Of a DNA stretch of 64,000 nucleotides, positions 9,511 through 17,397 are shown piece after piece. Position 1 is the stretch's first letter, and each line of letters begins with the position of its first letter. The notes beneath the pieces were generated by a model. The model made no database searches. It saw nothing but the letters and a program-made list of their open reading frames with translations, and was not told the DNA's origin. Position numbers and translations under genes: made by a program. The stretch comes from Buttiauxella noackiae ATCC 51607 (GTDB lineage Bacteria > Pseudomonadota > Gammaproteobacteria > Enterobacterales > Enterobacteriaceae), in NCBI RefSeq assembly GCF_001654865.1, contig NZ_LXEO01000003.1:16611-80610 (forward strand). Reading direction: 5' to 3'.

Positions 9511-9538
9511 ATCCATCTCCCCATAAGGGGAGATGGAT
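9511..9538 (+). terminator. Intercistronic hairpin between cstA and ybdD
   Basis: ATCCATCTCCCC and GGGGAGATGGAT form a 12-bp perfect stem with an ATAA loop, followed by TTTTA. It lies between the cstA stop and the ybdD ribosome site. It could be a partial terminator or an mRNA stabiliser that lowers ybdD and downstream expression relative to cstA. Confidence 0.7.
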
Positions 9539-9556
9539 TTTACGCCAGGAGCAACT

Positions 9557-9754
9557 ATGTTCGACACTCTCGCTAAAGCCGGGAAATATCTCGGCCAGGC
9601 CGCTAAATTGATGGTTGGCGTCCCTGATTACGACAACTATGTACAACACATTCGTCTGACTCACCCAGAGCAGACGCCGATGACTTACGAAGAGTTTTTC
9701 CGTGAACGTCAGGATGCGCGCTACGGCGGAAAAGGCGGCGCTCGCTGCTGCTAA
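9557..9754 (+). CDS. ybdD: Small CstA-associated protein YbdD
   Basis: 65 residues, equal to E. coli YbdD, with the conserved end ([21 protein letters not shown]). The family (DUF466/YbdD-YjiX) always accompanies CstA or BtsT-type transporters and is needed for their transport activity in studied cases. The start at 9557 ([11 protein letters not shown]) follows AGGAGC; an in-frame ATG at 9533 sits inside the hairpin and is less likely. The C-terminal Cys-Cys pair is conserved in the family. Confidence 0.93.
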   Translation: MFDTLAKAGKYLGQAAKLMVGVPDYDNYVQHIRLTHPEQTPMTYEEFFRERQDARYGGKGGARCC

Positions 9755-9769
9755 TCGAAGGAATTTGAC

Positions 9770-10792
9770 ATGAATCAAGCGGTATCTGTCACTCTATTAA
9801 CGGGTTTTCTCGGCTCCGGGAAAACCACGCTTCTTAACTACTTTCTCGCCCAGAACGATAACGCGCCCGTTGCCATTCTTGAAAATGAATTTGGTGCAGT
9901 AAACATTGATGGCGCATTGCTTAGAGGCGGTGAAAACGTCAACGTTGTTGAACTCAGTAATGGCTGCGTCTGTTGCAGCGTGCGTGGGGAGTTCACCGCG
10001 GCATTAAGAGAAATGCTGGAAAAACGTGCGGCCGGAAAGTTGAAATTTGATCGTCTGATTGTTGAAACCACGGGCCTTGCTGACCCGGCCTCTATCGTCC
10101 AGACATTCTTTGTCGATGAACACCTGCGTGACGCGTTACGCCTGGATGCGGTTATCGCGCTTGCCGATGCGGAACATATTTCCCGCCAGCTTGATGAACA
10201 TGCCGTTGCGGCGTCACAGCTTGGCTTTGCCGATCGTATATTGCTCACCAAAGCGGATCGTGTTGACGATGAAACAAAACAGCAGGCACTGAATCGAATT
10301 AATCGGATCAATAGAAAAGCGGATCTGTTTGAGATCGTAAACGGCGAATGCCCGGAAGAGTTATGGCTTGATCTTAACGCTTTTGAACTCACCGATAATA
10401 TCGATATGGCCGCAGGGTTCCATGTTATTCGTGCTGATGCAAGCCACCCCGATCGTTTCCAGCCGTTCCGTAAAACGCCAGCTAAACGCTCCTGGGATGA
10501 TGCTATTCAGGCGCATATTTTTGATGCCGGCATGTTGGATGTGAAAAAAATAGGCGCGTTTATGGAAAGTTGCATCGCGCGTTATGGCAATGACATGCTG
10601 CGCTATAAAGGCGTGTTGGCGATTGCCGATCACCCGCAACGCCTTATCGTACAAGGCGTGCATAAAGTCGTGGGCTTTGATTATGGCTCGACGTGGCACC
10701 CATCTGAATCACGCGTTTCGCGTTTAGTTGTGATTGGCCGTTACTTGCCGATTGACGAGCTGCGTCGGGAATTTGCTGCAACAAGCATTTAA
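9770..10792 (+). CDS. YjiA-like COG0523 GTPase / metal chaperone
   Basis: 340 residues. It has the G1 P-loop motif GFLGSGKTTLLNYF near residue 12, the metal-binding CXCC motif in SNGCVCCSVRGE, an LLTKAD motif for guanine specificity, and the C-terminal CobW domain. The family comprises GTP-dependent metal (often zinc) chaperones, and the closest known relative by eye is YjiA. In E. coli, yjiA accompanies btsT-yjiX, so its presence after cstA-ybdD mirrors that second locus. It is probably in the same transcript. The substrate metal and partner cannot be read from sequence. Confidence 0.85.
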   Translation: MNQAVSVTLLTGFLGSGKTTLLNYFLAQNDNAPVAILENEFGAVNIDGALLRGGENVNVVELSNGCVCCSVRGEFTAALREMLEKRAAGKLKFDRLIVETTGLADPASIVQTFFVDEHLRDALRLDAVIALADAEHISRQLDEHAVAASQLGFADRILLTKADRVDDETKQQALNRINRINRKADLFEIVNGECPEELWLDLNAFELTDNIDMAAGFHVIRADASHPDRFQPFRKTPAKRSWDDAIQAHIFDAGMLDVKKIGAFMESCIARYGNDMLRYKGVLAIADHPQRLIVQGVHKVVGFDYGSTWHPSESRVSRLVVIGRYLPIDELRREFAATSI

Positions 10793-10807
10793 ACGCTGAA
10801 ACAGGAA

Positions 10808-10823
10808 TGTGATCTCTCGCACG
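10808..10823. promoter_or_regulatory. Possible CRP site upstream of ivbL-ilvBN
   Basis: TGTGA-N6-GCACG: a strong left half-site and a weak right half-site. E. coli ilvBN is CRP-activated, which supports the idea, but the match is partial. Confidence 0.4.
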
Positions 10824-10919
10824 ATTTTCATCCCTGGCGAATAAAGCTGTTGTGCGAAACGAAGCAGTATGTTTGTATGAAATTCGCTGTTAAAAACACA
10901 CAACACATTCAGGACCCAA

Positions 10920-11018
10920 ATGACTACATTCACCCGCAATTCAGGCCTACTACTAACCGCGCTACCAGCCGCGGTGGTCGTCGTGCGTGTGGTGGTGGTC
11001 GTCGGCAATGCGCCGTAG
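10920..11018 (+). CDS. ivbL: ilvBN leader peptide IvbL
   Basis: A 32-codon frame with four leucines and nine valines, including runs of four and five consecutive valines around one arginine, ending in NAP. The same ending and Val-rich body are found in E. coli IvbL. Ribosome stalling at Val and Leu codons when charged tRNA is scarce should prevent formation of the downstream terminator and let transcription enter ilvBN. The peptide itself has no other known role. Confidence 0.95.
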   Translation: MTTFTRNSGLLLTALPAAVVVVRVVVVVGNAP

Positions 11019-11043
11019 GGTCTGAATCAACGCATCGATTCCA

Positions 11044-11081
11044 AAACCCCGCCGGCGCAAACCGGGCGGGGTTTCTTGTTT
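11044..11081 (+). terminator. ilvBN attenuator terminator
   Basis: AAACCCCGCC (11044-11053) pairs with GGCGGGGTTT (11065-11074), followed by a T-rich CTTGTTTT. It lies 25 bp after the ivbL stop, as expected for a Val/Leu attenuator. Confidence 0.9.
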
Positions 11082-11129
11082 TAGTCCCCCGGCCAAAAGC
11101 GAAACGGCATAAGAAGAAGGACTGGAGCA

Positions 11130-12818
11130 ATGGCAATTTCGGAAAACCCACCTCAAGCAAACCGTATTACGGGCGCACAATTAATTGTGCAAATGCTTGA
11201 ACATCATGGCATCACCACCGTTAGCGGTATTCCCGGTGGCACCGTACTGCCGCTCTACAACGCGCTGAGTAAAAGCCAAAAGATCCGCCACATTCTGGCG
11301 CGCCACGAACAAGGCGCGGGATTTATGGCCCAGGGCATGGCACGCACGCAGGGCAAAGCTGCGGTATGTATCGCCTGTAGCGGGCCTGGCGCGACCAACC
11401 TTGTGACTGCGATTGCCGATGCGCGCCTCGATTCCATCCCACTGGTGTGTATCACCGGCCAGGTGCCGAAATCGATGATTGGCACCGACGCATTCCAGGA
11501 AGTCGACACCTACGGCATCTCCATTCCCATCACCAAACACAACTATCTGGTACGCGATATTTCAGAACTGCCGCAGGTCATTTGCGACGCGTTCCGCATT
11601 GCTGAATCTGGTCGTCCAGGTCCGGTGTGGATTGATATTCCGAAAGATGTACAAACCGCTGAAATCGACATCAGCGAACTGCCAGCCGTTTCTGCACATA
11701 CCGCCGCGCCACAGTTTGAAGCGCAACAAATTGCTGATGCCGCTGCGATGATTAACCAGGCGCAGCGCCCGGTGCTGTACCTCGGCGGCGGGGTTATCAA
11801 TGCTCACGCCAACGCTCGTATTTTGGCTGAAAAAGCGAACCTGCCAACCACCATGACGTTAATGGCGCTTGGCACCGTTCCAGCGAAACACCCGTTATCG
11901 CTGGGTATGCTTGGGATGCACGGTGCGCGTAGCACTAACTACATTTTGCAAGAAGCGGATCTGTTGATTGTGCTGGGTGCGCGTTTTGATGACCGTGCGA
12001 TTGGCAAAACCGAAGAGTTTTGCCCGAATGCGAAAATCATTCACGTAGATATCGATCGTGCGGAACTGGGGAAAATCAAACAGGCGCATGTTGCGATTCG
12101 CGGTGATGTGGGTGAAGTACTGGAACAATTACTGCCAAAAATTGACGCCCAACCGCGCCAGGCGTGGTTGCAACAAGTGGCCGGTTTGCAGCAAGAGTTC
12201 CCGTTCAATATGCCCGGTGCAGACGACCCATTAACGCCGTACGGCCTGATTAGTGCAGCAGCATCATGCGTGGATGATGAAGCAATTATCACCACCGACG
12301 TTGGACAGCATCAAATGTGGGTGGCGCAAGCGTATCCGCTAAATCGCCCACGCCAGTGGCTGACATCCGGCGGGCTGGGAACGATGGGCTTTGGCCTGCC
12401 AGCGGCAGTCGGTGCGGCATTAGCCGAACCCGCGCGTAAAGTGCTGTGTTTCACTGGCGACGGCAGCATCTTGATGAATATTCAGGAGATGGCGACTGCC
12501 GCCGAGCACAATCTGGATGTGAAAATCATCCTGCTGAATAACCAGGCATTGGGGCTGGTACATCAACAACAAACGCTGTTCTACCAACAAAATGTCTTTG
12601 CCGCGACCTATTCAGGGCAGACAAACTTCCTGAAAATTGCCGAAGGCTTTGGTCTCGCAACGTGCGATTTGAACGCCGCCGAAAACCCGCAACAGGCGCT
12701 GCAAGAGGCGATTTCACAACCAGGCCCATGCCTGATTCATGTGCGAATTGATGCCAGTGAAAAAGTATTCCCGATGGTGCCGCCAGGCGCTGCCAACATT
12801 GAGATGATTGGAGAGTAA
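11130..12818 (+). CDS. ilvB: Acetohydroxyacid synthase I large subunit IlvB
   Basis: 562 residues, equal to E. coli IlvB. Three-domain thiamine diphosphate enzyme: N-terminal PYR domain with the conserved Glu in RHEQGAGFMAQG, a central FAD-type domain, and the C-terminal TPP-binding motif GDGSILMNIQEMATAAEHNL. It condenses pyruvate with pyruvate or 2-oxobutyrate in valine, leucine and isoleucine synthesis; isozyme I is resistant to feedback when carbon is limiting. Controlled by the ivbL attenuator. ilvN follows after 3 bp. Confidence 0.97.
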   Translation: MAISENPPQANRITGAQLIVQMLEHHGITTVSGIPGGTVLPLYNALSKSQKIRHILARHEQGAGFMAQGMARTQGKAAVCIACSGPGATNLVTAIADARLDSIPLVCITGQVPKSMIGTDAFQEVDTYGISIPITKHNYLVRDISELPQVICDAFRIAESGRPGPVWIDIPKDVQTAEIDISELPAVSAHTAAPQFEAQQIADAAAMINQAQRPVLYLGGGVINAHANARILAEKANLPTTMTLMALGTVPAKHPLSLGMLGMHGARSTNYILQEADLLIVLGARFDDRAIGKTEEFCPNAKIIHVDIDRAELGKIKQAHVAIRGDVGEVLEQLLPKIDAQPRQAWLQQVAGLQQEFPFNMPGADDPLTPYGLISAAASCVDDEAIITTDVGQHQMWVAQAYPLNRPRQWLTSGGLGTMGFGLPAAVGAALAEPARKVLCFTGDGSILMNIQEMATAAEHNLDVKIILLNNQALGLVHQQQTLFYQQNVFAATYSGQTNFLKIAEGFGLATCDLNAAENPQQALQEAISQPGPCLIHVRIDASEKVFPMVPPGAANIEMIGE

Positions 12819-12821
12819 GTC

Positions 12822-13103
12822 ATGCAACAACTAACCGTTATTCTGGAACTTACGGTGCGTAACCATCCGGGCGTGATGTCTCACATTTGCGGCCTGTTTG
12901 CCCGCCGTGCGTTTAACGTTGAAGGCATTCTCTGCCTTCCGCTACCGCAGGGCGATCAGAGCCGAATCTGGCTACAAGTAGCAGACGACCAGCGCCTTGA
13001 GCAAATGATTAGCCAGATCGACAAGCTTGAAGATGTGGTGCAAATCAGGCGTGATGCCGATGGCGCAGGTGTATTTGGCAAGCTGACTGCTTTAGTTCAG
13101 TAA
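12822..13103 (+). CDS. ilvN: Acetohydroxyacid synthase I small subunit IlvN
   Basis: 93 residues (E. coli 96). ACT-domain regulatory subunit with the family signature [27 protein letters not shown]. It binds IlvB, raises its activity and carries valine feedback sensitivity. It starts 3 bp after the ilvB stop, in the same operon. In E. coli uhpABCT follows; here a REP element and a vapBC pair follow instead. Confidence 0.96.
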   Translation: MQQLTVILELTVRNHPGVMSHICGLFARRAFNVEGILCLPLPQGDQSRIWLQVADDQRLEQMISQIDKLEDVVQIRRDADGAGVFGKLTALVQ

Positions 13104-13118
13104 AAAGATTGCGTAAGG

Positions 13119-13185
13119 TGGATTAGCGCAAGCGACATCCACCGTTTACGCCGATGGTTTCGGATGTTGCTTCGCTAATCCAACC
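13119..13185. repeat. BIME-like inverted repeat after ilvN
   Basis: A segment with GGTGGATTAGCGCAAGCGAC is followed after about 18 nt by its imperfect reverse complement ending GCTTCGCTAATCC. The arms pair over roughly 21 of 22 positions. Same REP family as at 1496 and elsewhere; it may serve as the ilvBN 3' end. The remaining bases up to 13416 hold no other gene that I can support. Confidence 0.7.
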
Positions 13186-13368
13186 CAAGGAAAGATTTGT
13201 CATCAGCCTCATTATTCACTGCAATATCCCATCGTTTTTTTCATAATCCTGAAAGCTTCTCGCAAAACCATTTATTGATTGAAATAAAGCCAACCTATCT
13301 TCACCAATCCAGGATAGATTTGCCGGCACAGAAGTTAAGTGTACAAGAAGTGAGCTTGTTTGATGCGC

Positions 13369-13401
13369 TCCATTGGCATATGCTATGGCATAGGCCAATT
13401 G
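13369..13401. promoter_or_regulatory. Candidate VapBC operator
   Basis: Imperfect palindromic stretch built from CCATTGGCATATGC and GGCATAGGCCAATTGG, ending 16 bp before vapB. Toxin-antitoxin operons are commonly autoregulated through such palindromes; this assignment is by position and symmetry only. Confidence 0.35.
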
Positions 13402-13416
13402 GTGTCAGGAGATCCT

Positions 13417-13680
13417 ATGGAACGCGTCGCAAAGCTTTTTAAAAACGGCAGAAATCAGGCGGTGAGGTTACCGGTGGAGTTTGAGTTCGATACCGACAGG
13501 GTGTATATCCGCAAAGACAAGGAGGGAAACGTGATTCTTTCAAAAAAACCAGCTAAACCAGAAGGATGGGACAACGTTTTTGCTTTATTGAAAAAAGCAA
13601 AAGTGCCGAGTAACTTCCTTGATGAGCAAGAGCGTAACCAGGGTACTGCAGACCGAGATCCTTTCGCAGGGATGGACTGA
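13417..13680 (+). CDS. vapB: VapB-type antitoxin
   Basis: 87 residues. It opens with an AbrB/SpoVT-like swapped-hairpin DNA-binding segment (MERVAKLFKNGRNQAVRLPVEFEF), the hallmark of VapB antitoxins, followed by a C-terminal tail expected to block VapC. The start at 13417 has AGGAG 6 bp upstream. The partner toxin begins 2 bp after the stop. VapB normally also represses its own promoter with VapC. The pair sits where E. coli has uhp genes, consistent with an acquired module. Confidence 0.9.
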   Translation: MERVAKLFKNGRNQAVRLPVEFEFDTDRVYIRKDKEGNVILSKKPAKPEGWDNVFALLKKAKVPSNFLDEQERNQGTADRDPFAGMD

Positions 13681-13682
13681 CC

Positions 13683-14072
13683 ATGTATATGCTCGACACT
13701 AACACGGTGAGCTATCTTTTCCGCCAGCACCCAAAGGTGCTGGAAAATCTGGCCCAAATTCGGCCTTTAGAAATCTGTATATCGAGTATTACGGAAGCTG
13801 AGTTGTTGTATGGTGTTGCAAAGCGCAAGAGCAAAGCCTTAACGGTTGCTGTGCAGGGTTTTCTGGAAACTGTCACCGTATACGCCTGGGATAGTGAAGC
13901 CGCAAAAAGCTACGGACAGCTCCGCGCGGCAATGGAGCAAAAAGGCAAAGTCATGGGCCACCTTGATCAGTTAATTGCCGCGCATGCCCTTAGCCGAAAC
14001 GCGACGATTATTACCAGCGATCGTGCGTTTACTATGGTGGCGCGTCTGCGTGTCGAAGACTGGACGATCTAA
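13683..14072 (+). CDS. vapC: VapC PIN-domain RNase toxin
   Basis: 129 residues, PIN domain. The acidic active site is recognisable: MLDTNTVSYL (Asp near residue 4-5), TEAELLYG (Glu), HLDQLIAAHAL and TSDRAF (Asp residues). Enterobacterial VapC cuts initiator tRNA-fMet; substrate here is inferred from the family. It begins 2 bp after vapB and probably forms a bicistronic toxin-antitoxin unit. All catalytic acids appear intact. An alternative ATG two codons further in (13689) is also possible. Confidence 0.9.
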   Translation: MYMLDTNTVSYLFRQHPKVLENLAQIRPLEICISSITEAELLYGVAKRKSKALTVAVQGFLETVTVYAWDSEAAKSYGQLRAAMEQKGKVMGHLDQLIAAHALSRNATIITSDRAFTMVARLRVEDWTI

Positions 14073-14122
14073 GCGTGCGCTTTGCAATTTTTGCATGCGG
14101 GCAAGCAAAGCTGCTGCATGAA

Positions 14123-14875
14123 CTAAGCACGGATTGTACTTTGTAACCGCTCAGCGACTTGACTGACTTGTTCCTCAGAACCATGCCCAATCACCATAAA
14201 CTGATGATTCGCACTTGCCCAATAAACAATATTCATGCCGAGCCGTTGTTCGTTCTTTTTTTGCATCCCGCGGCCTGTATTTTTTGTAATACATAACGCC
14301 ATTGGGCCGTGTACTTCATCAAGCCAGGTAATTTGCGCAATTTGCTGGTCGTCATAAGCCAGTATTCGCGCGTTCTTTAATACAGCACCAGGTAAGGACA
14401 GACTCGAAGAGGAAAGAACAAGGCCTAACTGCTCGCCAGCTGTGCGCAGTTGCGCATCCATAGACTGGTTCGATGGCGTTTCCGCCAGCGTCTCCGGCGT
14501 ATAAAGCGCCATATATTGCGCCACTAATTCGCGCCAGTTATCTTCGGGTTGTGTTAAGTAAATAATCACCCGGTCACCCATTACGCCAAGTGCCAGAAAA
14601 CTGACGGCGGCAGCAATCAGATGGCGTCGTGATACTGCAGGTGTTTGGTGAGTGTTGGGATAAAGGGTCTGCTGTAAGCGTTCAATTGGGGCCATCTGCA
14701 GCAGCGGTTCAAAAGCCTTTTTAAATGGCAGATTGCTACGCTCAAGTAGCGCCAGACGCTGAGCCAGAGCGTCGTCCTCAAGCAGCCTGCTTTCCAGAAC
14801 GTTGCGCTGTTCTTCACTCAACTCATTATCCAGATACGCCACCAGCATTTCGTCCGAACCGAGGGGAAGTCTCAT
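14123..14875 (-). CDS. Anti-sigma factor, membrane-anchored
   Basis: 250 residues. The N-terminal 50 residues (LVAYLDNELSEEQRNVLESRLLEDDALAQRL) look like the zinc-finger-less anti-sigma domain; a single hydrophobic segment at about 85-107 (after SRRHL) predicts a membrane anchor; the remaining 140 residues would be periplasmic. The start overlaps the upstream sigma gene stop as ATGA, the normal pattern for an ECF sigma/anti-sigma pair. It should bind the sigma factor and release it on an unknown periplasmic cue. No gene name is assigned. Confidence 0.8.
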   Translation of the reverse strand: MRLPLGSDEMLVAYLDNELSEEQRNVLESRLLEDDALAQRLALLERSNLPFKKAFEPLLQMAPIERLQQTLYPNTHQTPAVSRRHLIAAAVSFLALGVMGDRVIIYLTQPEDNWRELVAQYMALYTPETLAETPSNQSMDAQLRTAGEQLGLVLSSSSLSLPGAVLKNARILAYDDQQIAQITWLDEVHGPMALCITKNTGRGMQKKNEQRLGMNIVYWASANHQFMVIGHGSEEQVSQVAERLQSTIRA

Positions 14876-15387
14876 GATTTCTCTCCTTTGATTTGCGGCG
14901 AATTTGGCTGGAGTGCGCTGTCCCTTGCAAGCGTGAGACGCGCCGTGGAAAGGCGGCTCATTACCGTTCCAACAGGCACATTCAGCACTACTGCTGCTTC
15001 CTGGTATGACAACTCTTCCACATATACCAAAAAAACGGTATTCCGCTGGGCTTCGGGTAGGCGATTAACGCGTTTCATCACATCGTTTGACCAAATAGGG
15101 TCATCACTGTTTTCAGTTCCGGGCAACTCATCCACATCGACAAAACCTTGCCCACGGCGAATCTGCTGGGCCCGAACTTCGTTAATCCAGATCGAATGCA
15201 AAATAGAGAACAGCCAGCGGTCCATACGACTGCCAGCAACATATTGCGAAGCGCGTTCCAGTGCCCGCACACAAGTAGCCTGAACGAGATCGTCCGCCAC
15301 ATCCCGTTTATGTGAAAGCACCAGGGCGTAACGCCACAAACGGGAGAGGTAGTGGGCAATTTCGTTGCGTATTGTCTCGCTGCTGAT
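14872..15387 (-). CDS. ECF-family RNA polymerase sigma factor
   Basis: From 15387 this gives 171 residues. Region 2 (VADDLVQATCVRALERASQYVAG...WLFSILHSIWINE) and region 4 (LPEAQRNTVFLVYVEELSYQEAAVVLNVPVGTVMSRL) of an ECF sigma factor are clear. The frame is open upstream to the TGA of the preceding gene and contains only one standard start, TTG at 15339, which would remove region 2.1. A GGAGG at 15393-15397 sits 5 nt before an in-frame ATC (15387), which would give a family-like N-terminus (SSETIRNEIAHYLSRLWRY). I annotate that start, with doubt. Translationally coupled to the anti-sigma gene. Confidence 0.75.
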   Translation of the reverse strand: MSSETIRNEIAHYLSRLWRYALVLSHKRDVADDLVQATCVRALERASQYVAGSRMDRWLFSILHSIWINEVRAQQIRRGQGFVDVDELPGTENSDDPIWSNDVMKRVNRLPEAQRNTVFLVYVEELSYQEAAVVLNVPVGTVMSRLSTARLTLARDSALQPNSPQIKGEKS

Positions 15388-15408
15388 TTTTGCCTCCAGA
15401 GGCGAATA

Positions 15409-15942
15409 TCAGGATTCCGGATGACCGTCGATGGCTGCCGCAAGGTCACGATATTCTTCGCAACCGACACCGCACAGCGTTTTGATAGTCGCTAGCTGTT
15501 CGCGTGCTAAATCAGGACGATTTTTGATCATGTAGGCTTCGCCCAGATATTCACGAACCTTTGGATATTTGGGATCAAGCGCCACAGATTTTAAATAATA
15601 GCTGATGCCTTCATCGGTGCGGCCAAGCTTGCGAGTGGCGTAACCCCGATAGTTCAGCGCTTCGGCAGTGTTGGGATCTTTTAGCGTGTTGAGCATGTCC
15701 AGAGCTTCTTGATAACGGCCTGCTTTTGCCAGTGCGTAGGCGTAATCGGTACGCGCTTCATCGCCAATCATCCCGCTTTTATCGACCATACAGGTTTTGG
15801 TTTTTGAGTCATAAATTTGCCCTTTCGGGCAGGTTGGCGGAACGGGTTCATCATTGCTGCCACCCATTGCCTGCGCATAGCCTGAAAGTAATAAGAAGCT
15901 GCTCGCAACGGCAGGTAACAACCAGGGAGAGAAACGGTTCAT
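15409..15942 (-). CDS. Secreted TPR-repeat protein, first gene of sigma operon
   Basis: 177 residues. A signal peptide (about residues 1-25, ending AQA) is followed by a short Cys-containing segment (CPKGQIYDSKTKTC) and two to three tetratricopeptide repeats from about residue 62 (DYAYALAKAGRYQEALDMLNTL, ALNYRGYATRKLGRTDEGISYYLKSVALDP). A second cysteine pair near the C-terminus (CGVGC) suggests disulfides. It lies upstream of and in the same direction as the ECF sigma and anti-sigma genes, with its TGA only 21 bp before the sigma start. Probably a periplasmic partner of the sensing system; function unknown. Confidence 0.75.
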   Translation of the reverse strand: MNRFSPWLLPAVASSFLLLSGYAQAMGGSNDEPVPPTCPKGQIYDSKTKTCMVDKSGMIGDEARTDYAYALAKAGRYQEALDMLNTLKDPNTAEALNYRGYATRKLGRTDEGISYYLKSVALDPKYPKVREYLGEAYMIKNRPDLAREQLATIKTLCGVGCEEYRDLAAAIDGHPES

Positions 15943-16058
15943 GGTAAAGCCCTCGTGGTGTTCGGTATGCAGTGAACAGTTGAGGGTGAGGATTTATTCG
16001 ATTTATTTTTATGCGTTAAGGATTGCTCTTAGTTACCAGGCAGACCTGCATTCAACTT

Positions 16059-16065
16059 CTATACT
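16059..16065 (+). promoter_or_regulatory. osmC -10 element (sigma-S type)
   Basis: CTATACT matches the extended -10 preferred by RpoS and lies 34 bp before the osmC start. E. coli osmC is RpoS-dependent, which fits. Confidence 0.7.
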
Positions 16066-16098
16066 TATGCTTTGCATAAATAAAACAGGAGCACAAAG

Positions 16099-16527
16099 AT
16101 GACGATTCATAAGAAAGGGCAAGCTCACTGGGAAGGTGATATTAAACGCGGTAAAGGCACCGTTTCTACAGAGAGCGGGGCATTGAAAGAACAGCCATAT
16201 GGTTTTAATACCCGCTTTGAAGGGGCCGCCGGGACCAATCCAGAAGAGTTAATTGGTGCTGCGCACGCTGCCTGTTTCTCGATGGCGCTCTCGCTGATGC
16301 TTGGTGAAGAGGGCTACACAGCAGAAAGTATTGATACGGTAGCCGATGTTTCACTGGATAAAACCGATGGTGGTTTTGCCATCACCAAAATAGCGTTAAC
16401 CAGCACGGTAAAAGTGCCGAATGCTGATAGCGCGAAGTTCGACAAAATTATTCAGAAAGCCAAAGCCGGTTGTCCGGTTTCACAATTGATGAAAGCTGAA
16501 ATTACCCTCGATTACAAACTCAATTAA
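16099..16527 (+). CDS. osmC: Osmotically inducible peroxiredoxin OsmC
   Basis: 142 residues (E. coli 143). OsmC/Ohr family thiol peroxidase that reduces organic hydroperoxides in the cytoplasm. The two redox cysteines are visible: Cys59 in [11 protein letters not shown] and Cys125 in [10 protein letters not shown]. Good ribosome site (CAGGAG) before the ATG. Monocistronic; the upstream CTATACT suggests stationary-phase and osmotic induction through RpoS. Confidence 0.95.
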   Translation: MTIHKKGQAHWEGDIKRGKGTVSTESGALKEQPYGFNTRFEGAAGTNPEELIGAAHAACFSMALSLMLGEEGYTAESIDTVADVSLDKTDGGFAITKIALTSTVKVPNADSAKFDKIIQKAKAGCPVSQLMKAEITLDYKLN

Positions 16528-16697
16528 CGTTCTACAAACGCTGTCCCGATGAATTTCGGCGGCAGCGTTGCTCCATTCATTTCCATGCTGGAAGGCATGC
16601 CGCAAAGCTGAAACACTTTCCAGAACAACCCTGCCAATTTTCTTTTCTATGCCATAGTCTGCACCCACAAGAGATTATTTTGCTCAAAATAAAGTCA

Positions 16698-16725
16698 TTG
16701 ACTGATGTGGTATAAAAGCTACAAT
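16698..16725 (+). promoter_or_regulatory. Promoter of the HigBA-like pair
   Basis: TTGACT (16698-16703), 16-nt spacer, TACAAT (16720-16725). It ends 15 bp before the toxin ATG, giving a very short leader. Confidence 0.6.
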
Positions 16726-16740
16726 TGTGGGGTTTCAAGG

Positions 16741-17070
16741 ATGAATATTATTAAGTACTTCAAACTGCAAAACGGTAAGACCCCTTTTAACGAGTGGTTA
16801 AGAGCATTAAAGGATGCGCGGGCAAAATTTAAAATTGTGCGGCGCATTGACCAGTTAGCGCTCAATAACCCTGGTGACCATAAGTCTTGCAGGCAAGGTG
16901 TATGGGAAATGCGAATTGATGAAGGTCCTGGTTACCGGATTTATTACGCGCATGAAGGCAAGAATACTTACCTATTATTGCTCGGTGGCGATAAACGCAA
17001 GCAGCAAGCGGATATCCGCCAGGCAGCAGCGTGGTGGCAAGAACATCTGGAGTTAAAAAATGAAATTTAA
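16741..17070 (+). CDS. HigB/RelE-superfamily toxin (Gp49-like)
   Basis: 109 residues. Resembles the addiction-module killer proteins of the RelE/ParE superfamily (phage-derived Gp49-like): FNEWLRALKDARAKFKIVRRIDQL, then VWEMRIDEGPGYRIYYA and LLLLGGDKRKQQADIRQAAAWW. This core is typical of ribosome-dependent mRNA interferases, inferred here. The start at 16741 is preferred because the frame further upstream overlaps the promoter. It overlaps the antitoxin gene by 11 bp, with toxin first, as in higBA-type modules. Confidence 0.85.
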   Translation: MNIIKYFKLQNGKTPFNEWLRALKDARAKFKIVRRIDQLALNNPGDHKSCRQGVWEMRIDEGPGYRIYYAHEGKNTYLLLLGGDKRKQQADIRQAAAWWQEHLELKNEI

Positions 17071-17362
17071 TGAGTTCGACCAAACTGTTATTGAAATGCT
17101 TCAGGATGATCCCGCCTTTGCCGTTGAATATATAAAAGGGGCATTTGCGGGTCTGGATGAAGAAAACGGTGAGGTGTTATTCCTGCTCGCATTACGTCGT
17201 CTCGTTGAAGCTCGAGGCGGGTTTAGCAAAATTGCCGCCGAAACCAAACTGAACCGTGAAACGCTCTACAGAACGCTTTCCGAACGCGGTAACCCGACCA
17301 TCAGCACCACTAAAAAAATAATTAATGCTGCTGGTATCAGTTTTGCGGAGCTGACGAATTAA
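17060..17362 (+). CDS. HigA-like HTH antitoxin
   Basis: 100 residues. The C-terminal half carries an XRE-type helix-turn-helix (GGFSKIAAETKLNRETLYRTLSERGNPTISTTKKI), typical of the putative addiction-module antidote proteins that follow Gp49-like toxins. It should bind and neutralise the toxin and repress the operon. Starts inside the toxin gene (11-bp overlap), so translation is likely coupled. A strong hairpin follows the stop. Confidence 0.88.
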   Translation: MKFNEFDQTVIEMLQDDPAFAVEYIKGAFAGLDEENGEVLFLLALRRLVEARGGFSKIAAETKLNRETLYRTLSERGNPTISTTKKIINAAGISFAELTN

Positions 17363-17368
17363 GTGAAA

Positions 17369-17397
17369 ATGCTCGCCACTTACATCCTGGCGAGCAT
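17369..17397. terminator. Bidirectional terminator between antitoxin and lldD
   Basis: ATGCTCGCCA and TGGCGAGCAT form a 10-bp stem with a 9-nt loop between two convergent genes; TTTCTTT follows on the plus strand. Confidence 0.75.

Noticed and set aside
13197..13442. An 81-codon frame before vapB
   Set aside because: Overlaps the presumed vapBC promoter and the true vapB start, has no family match and a poor start.
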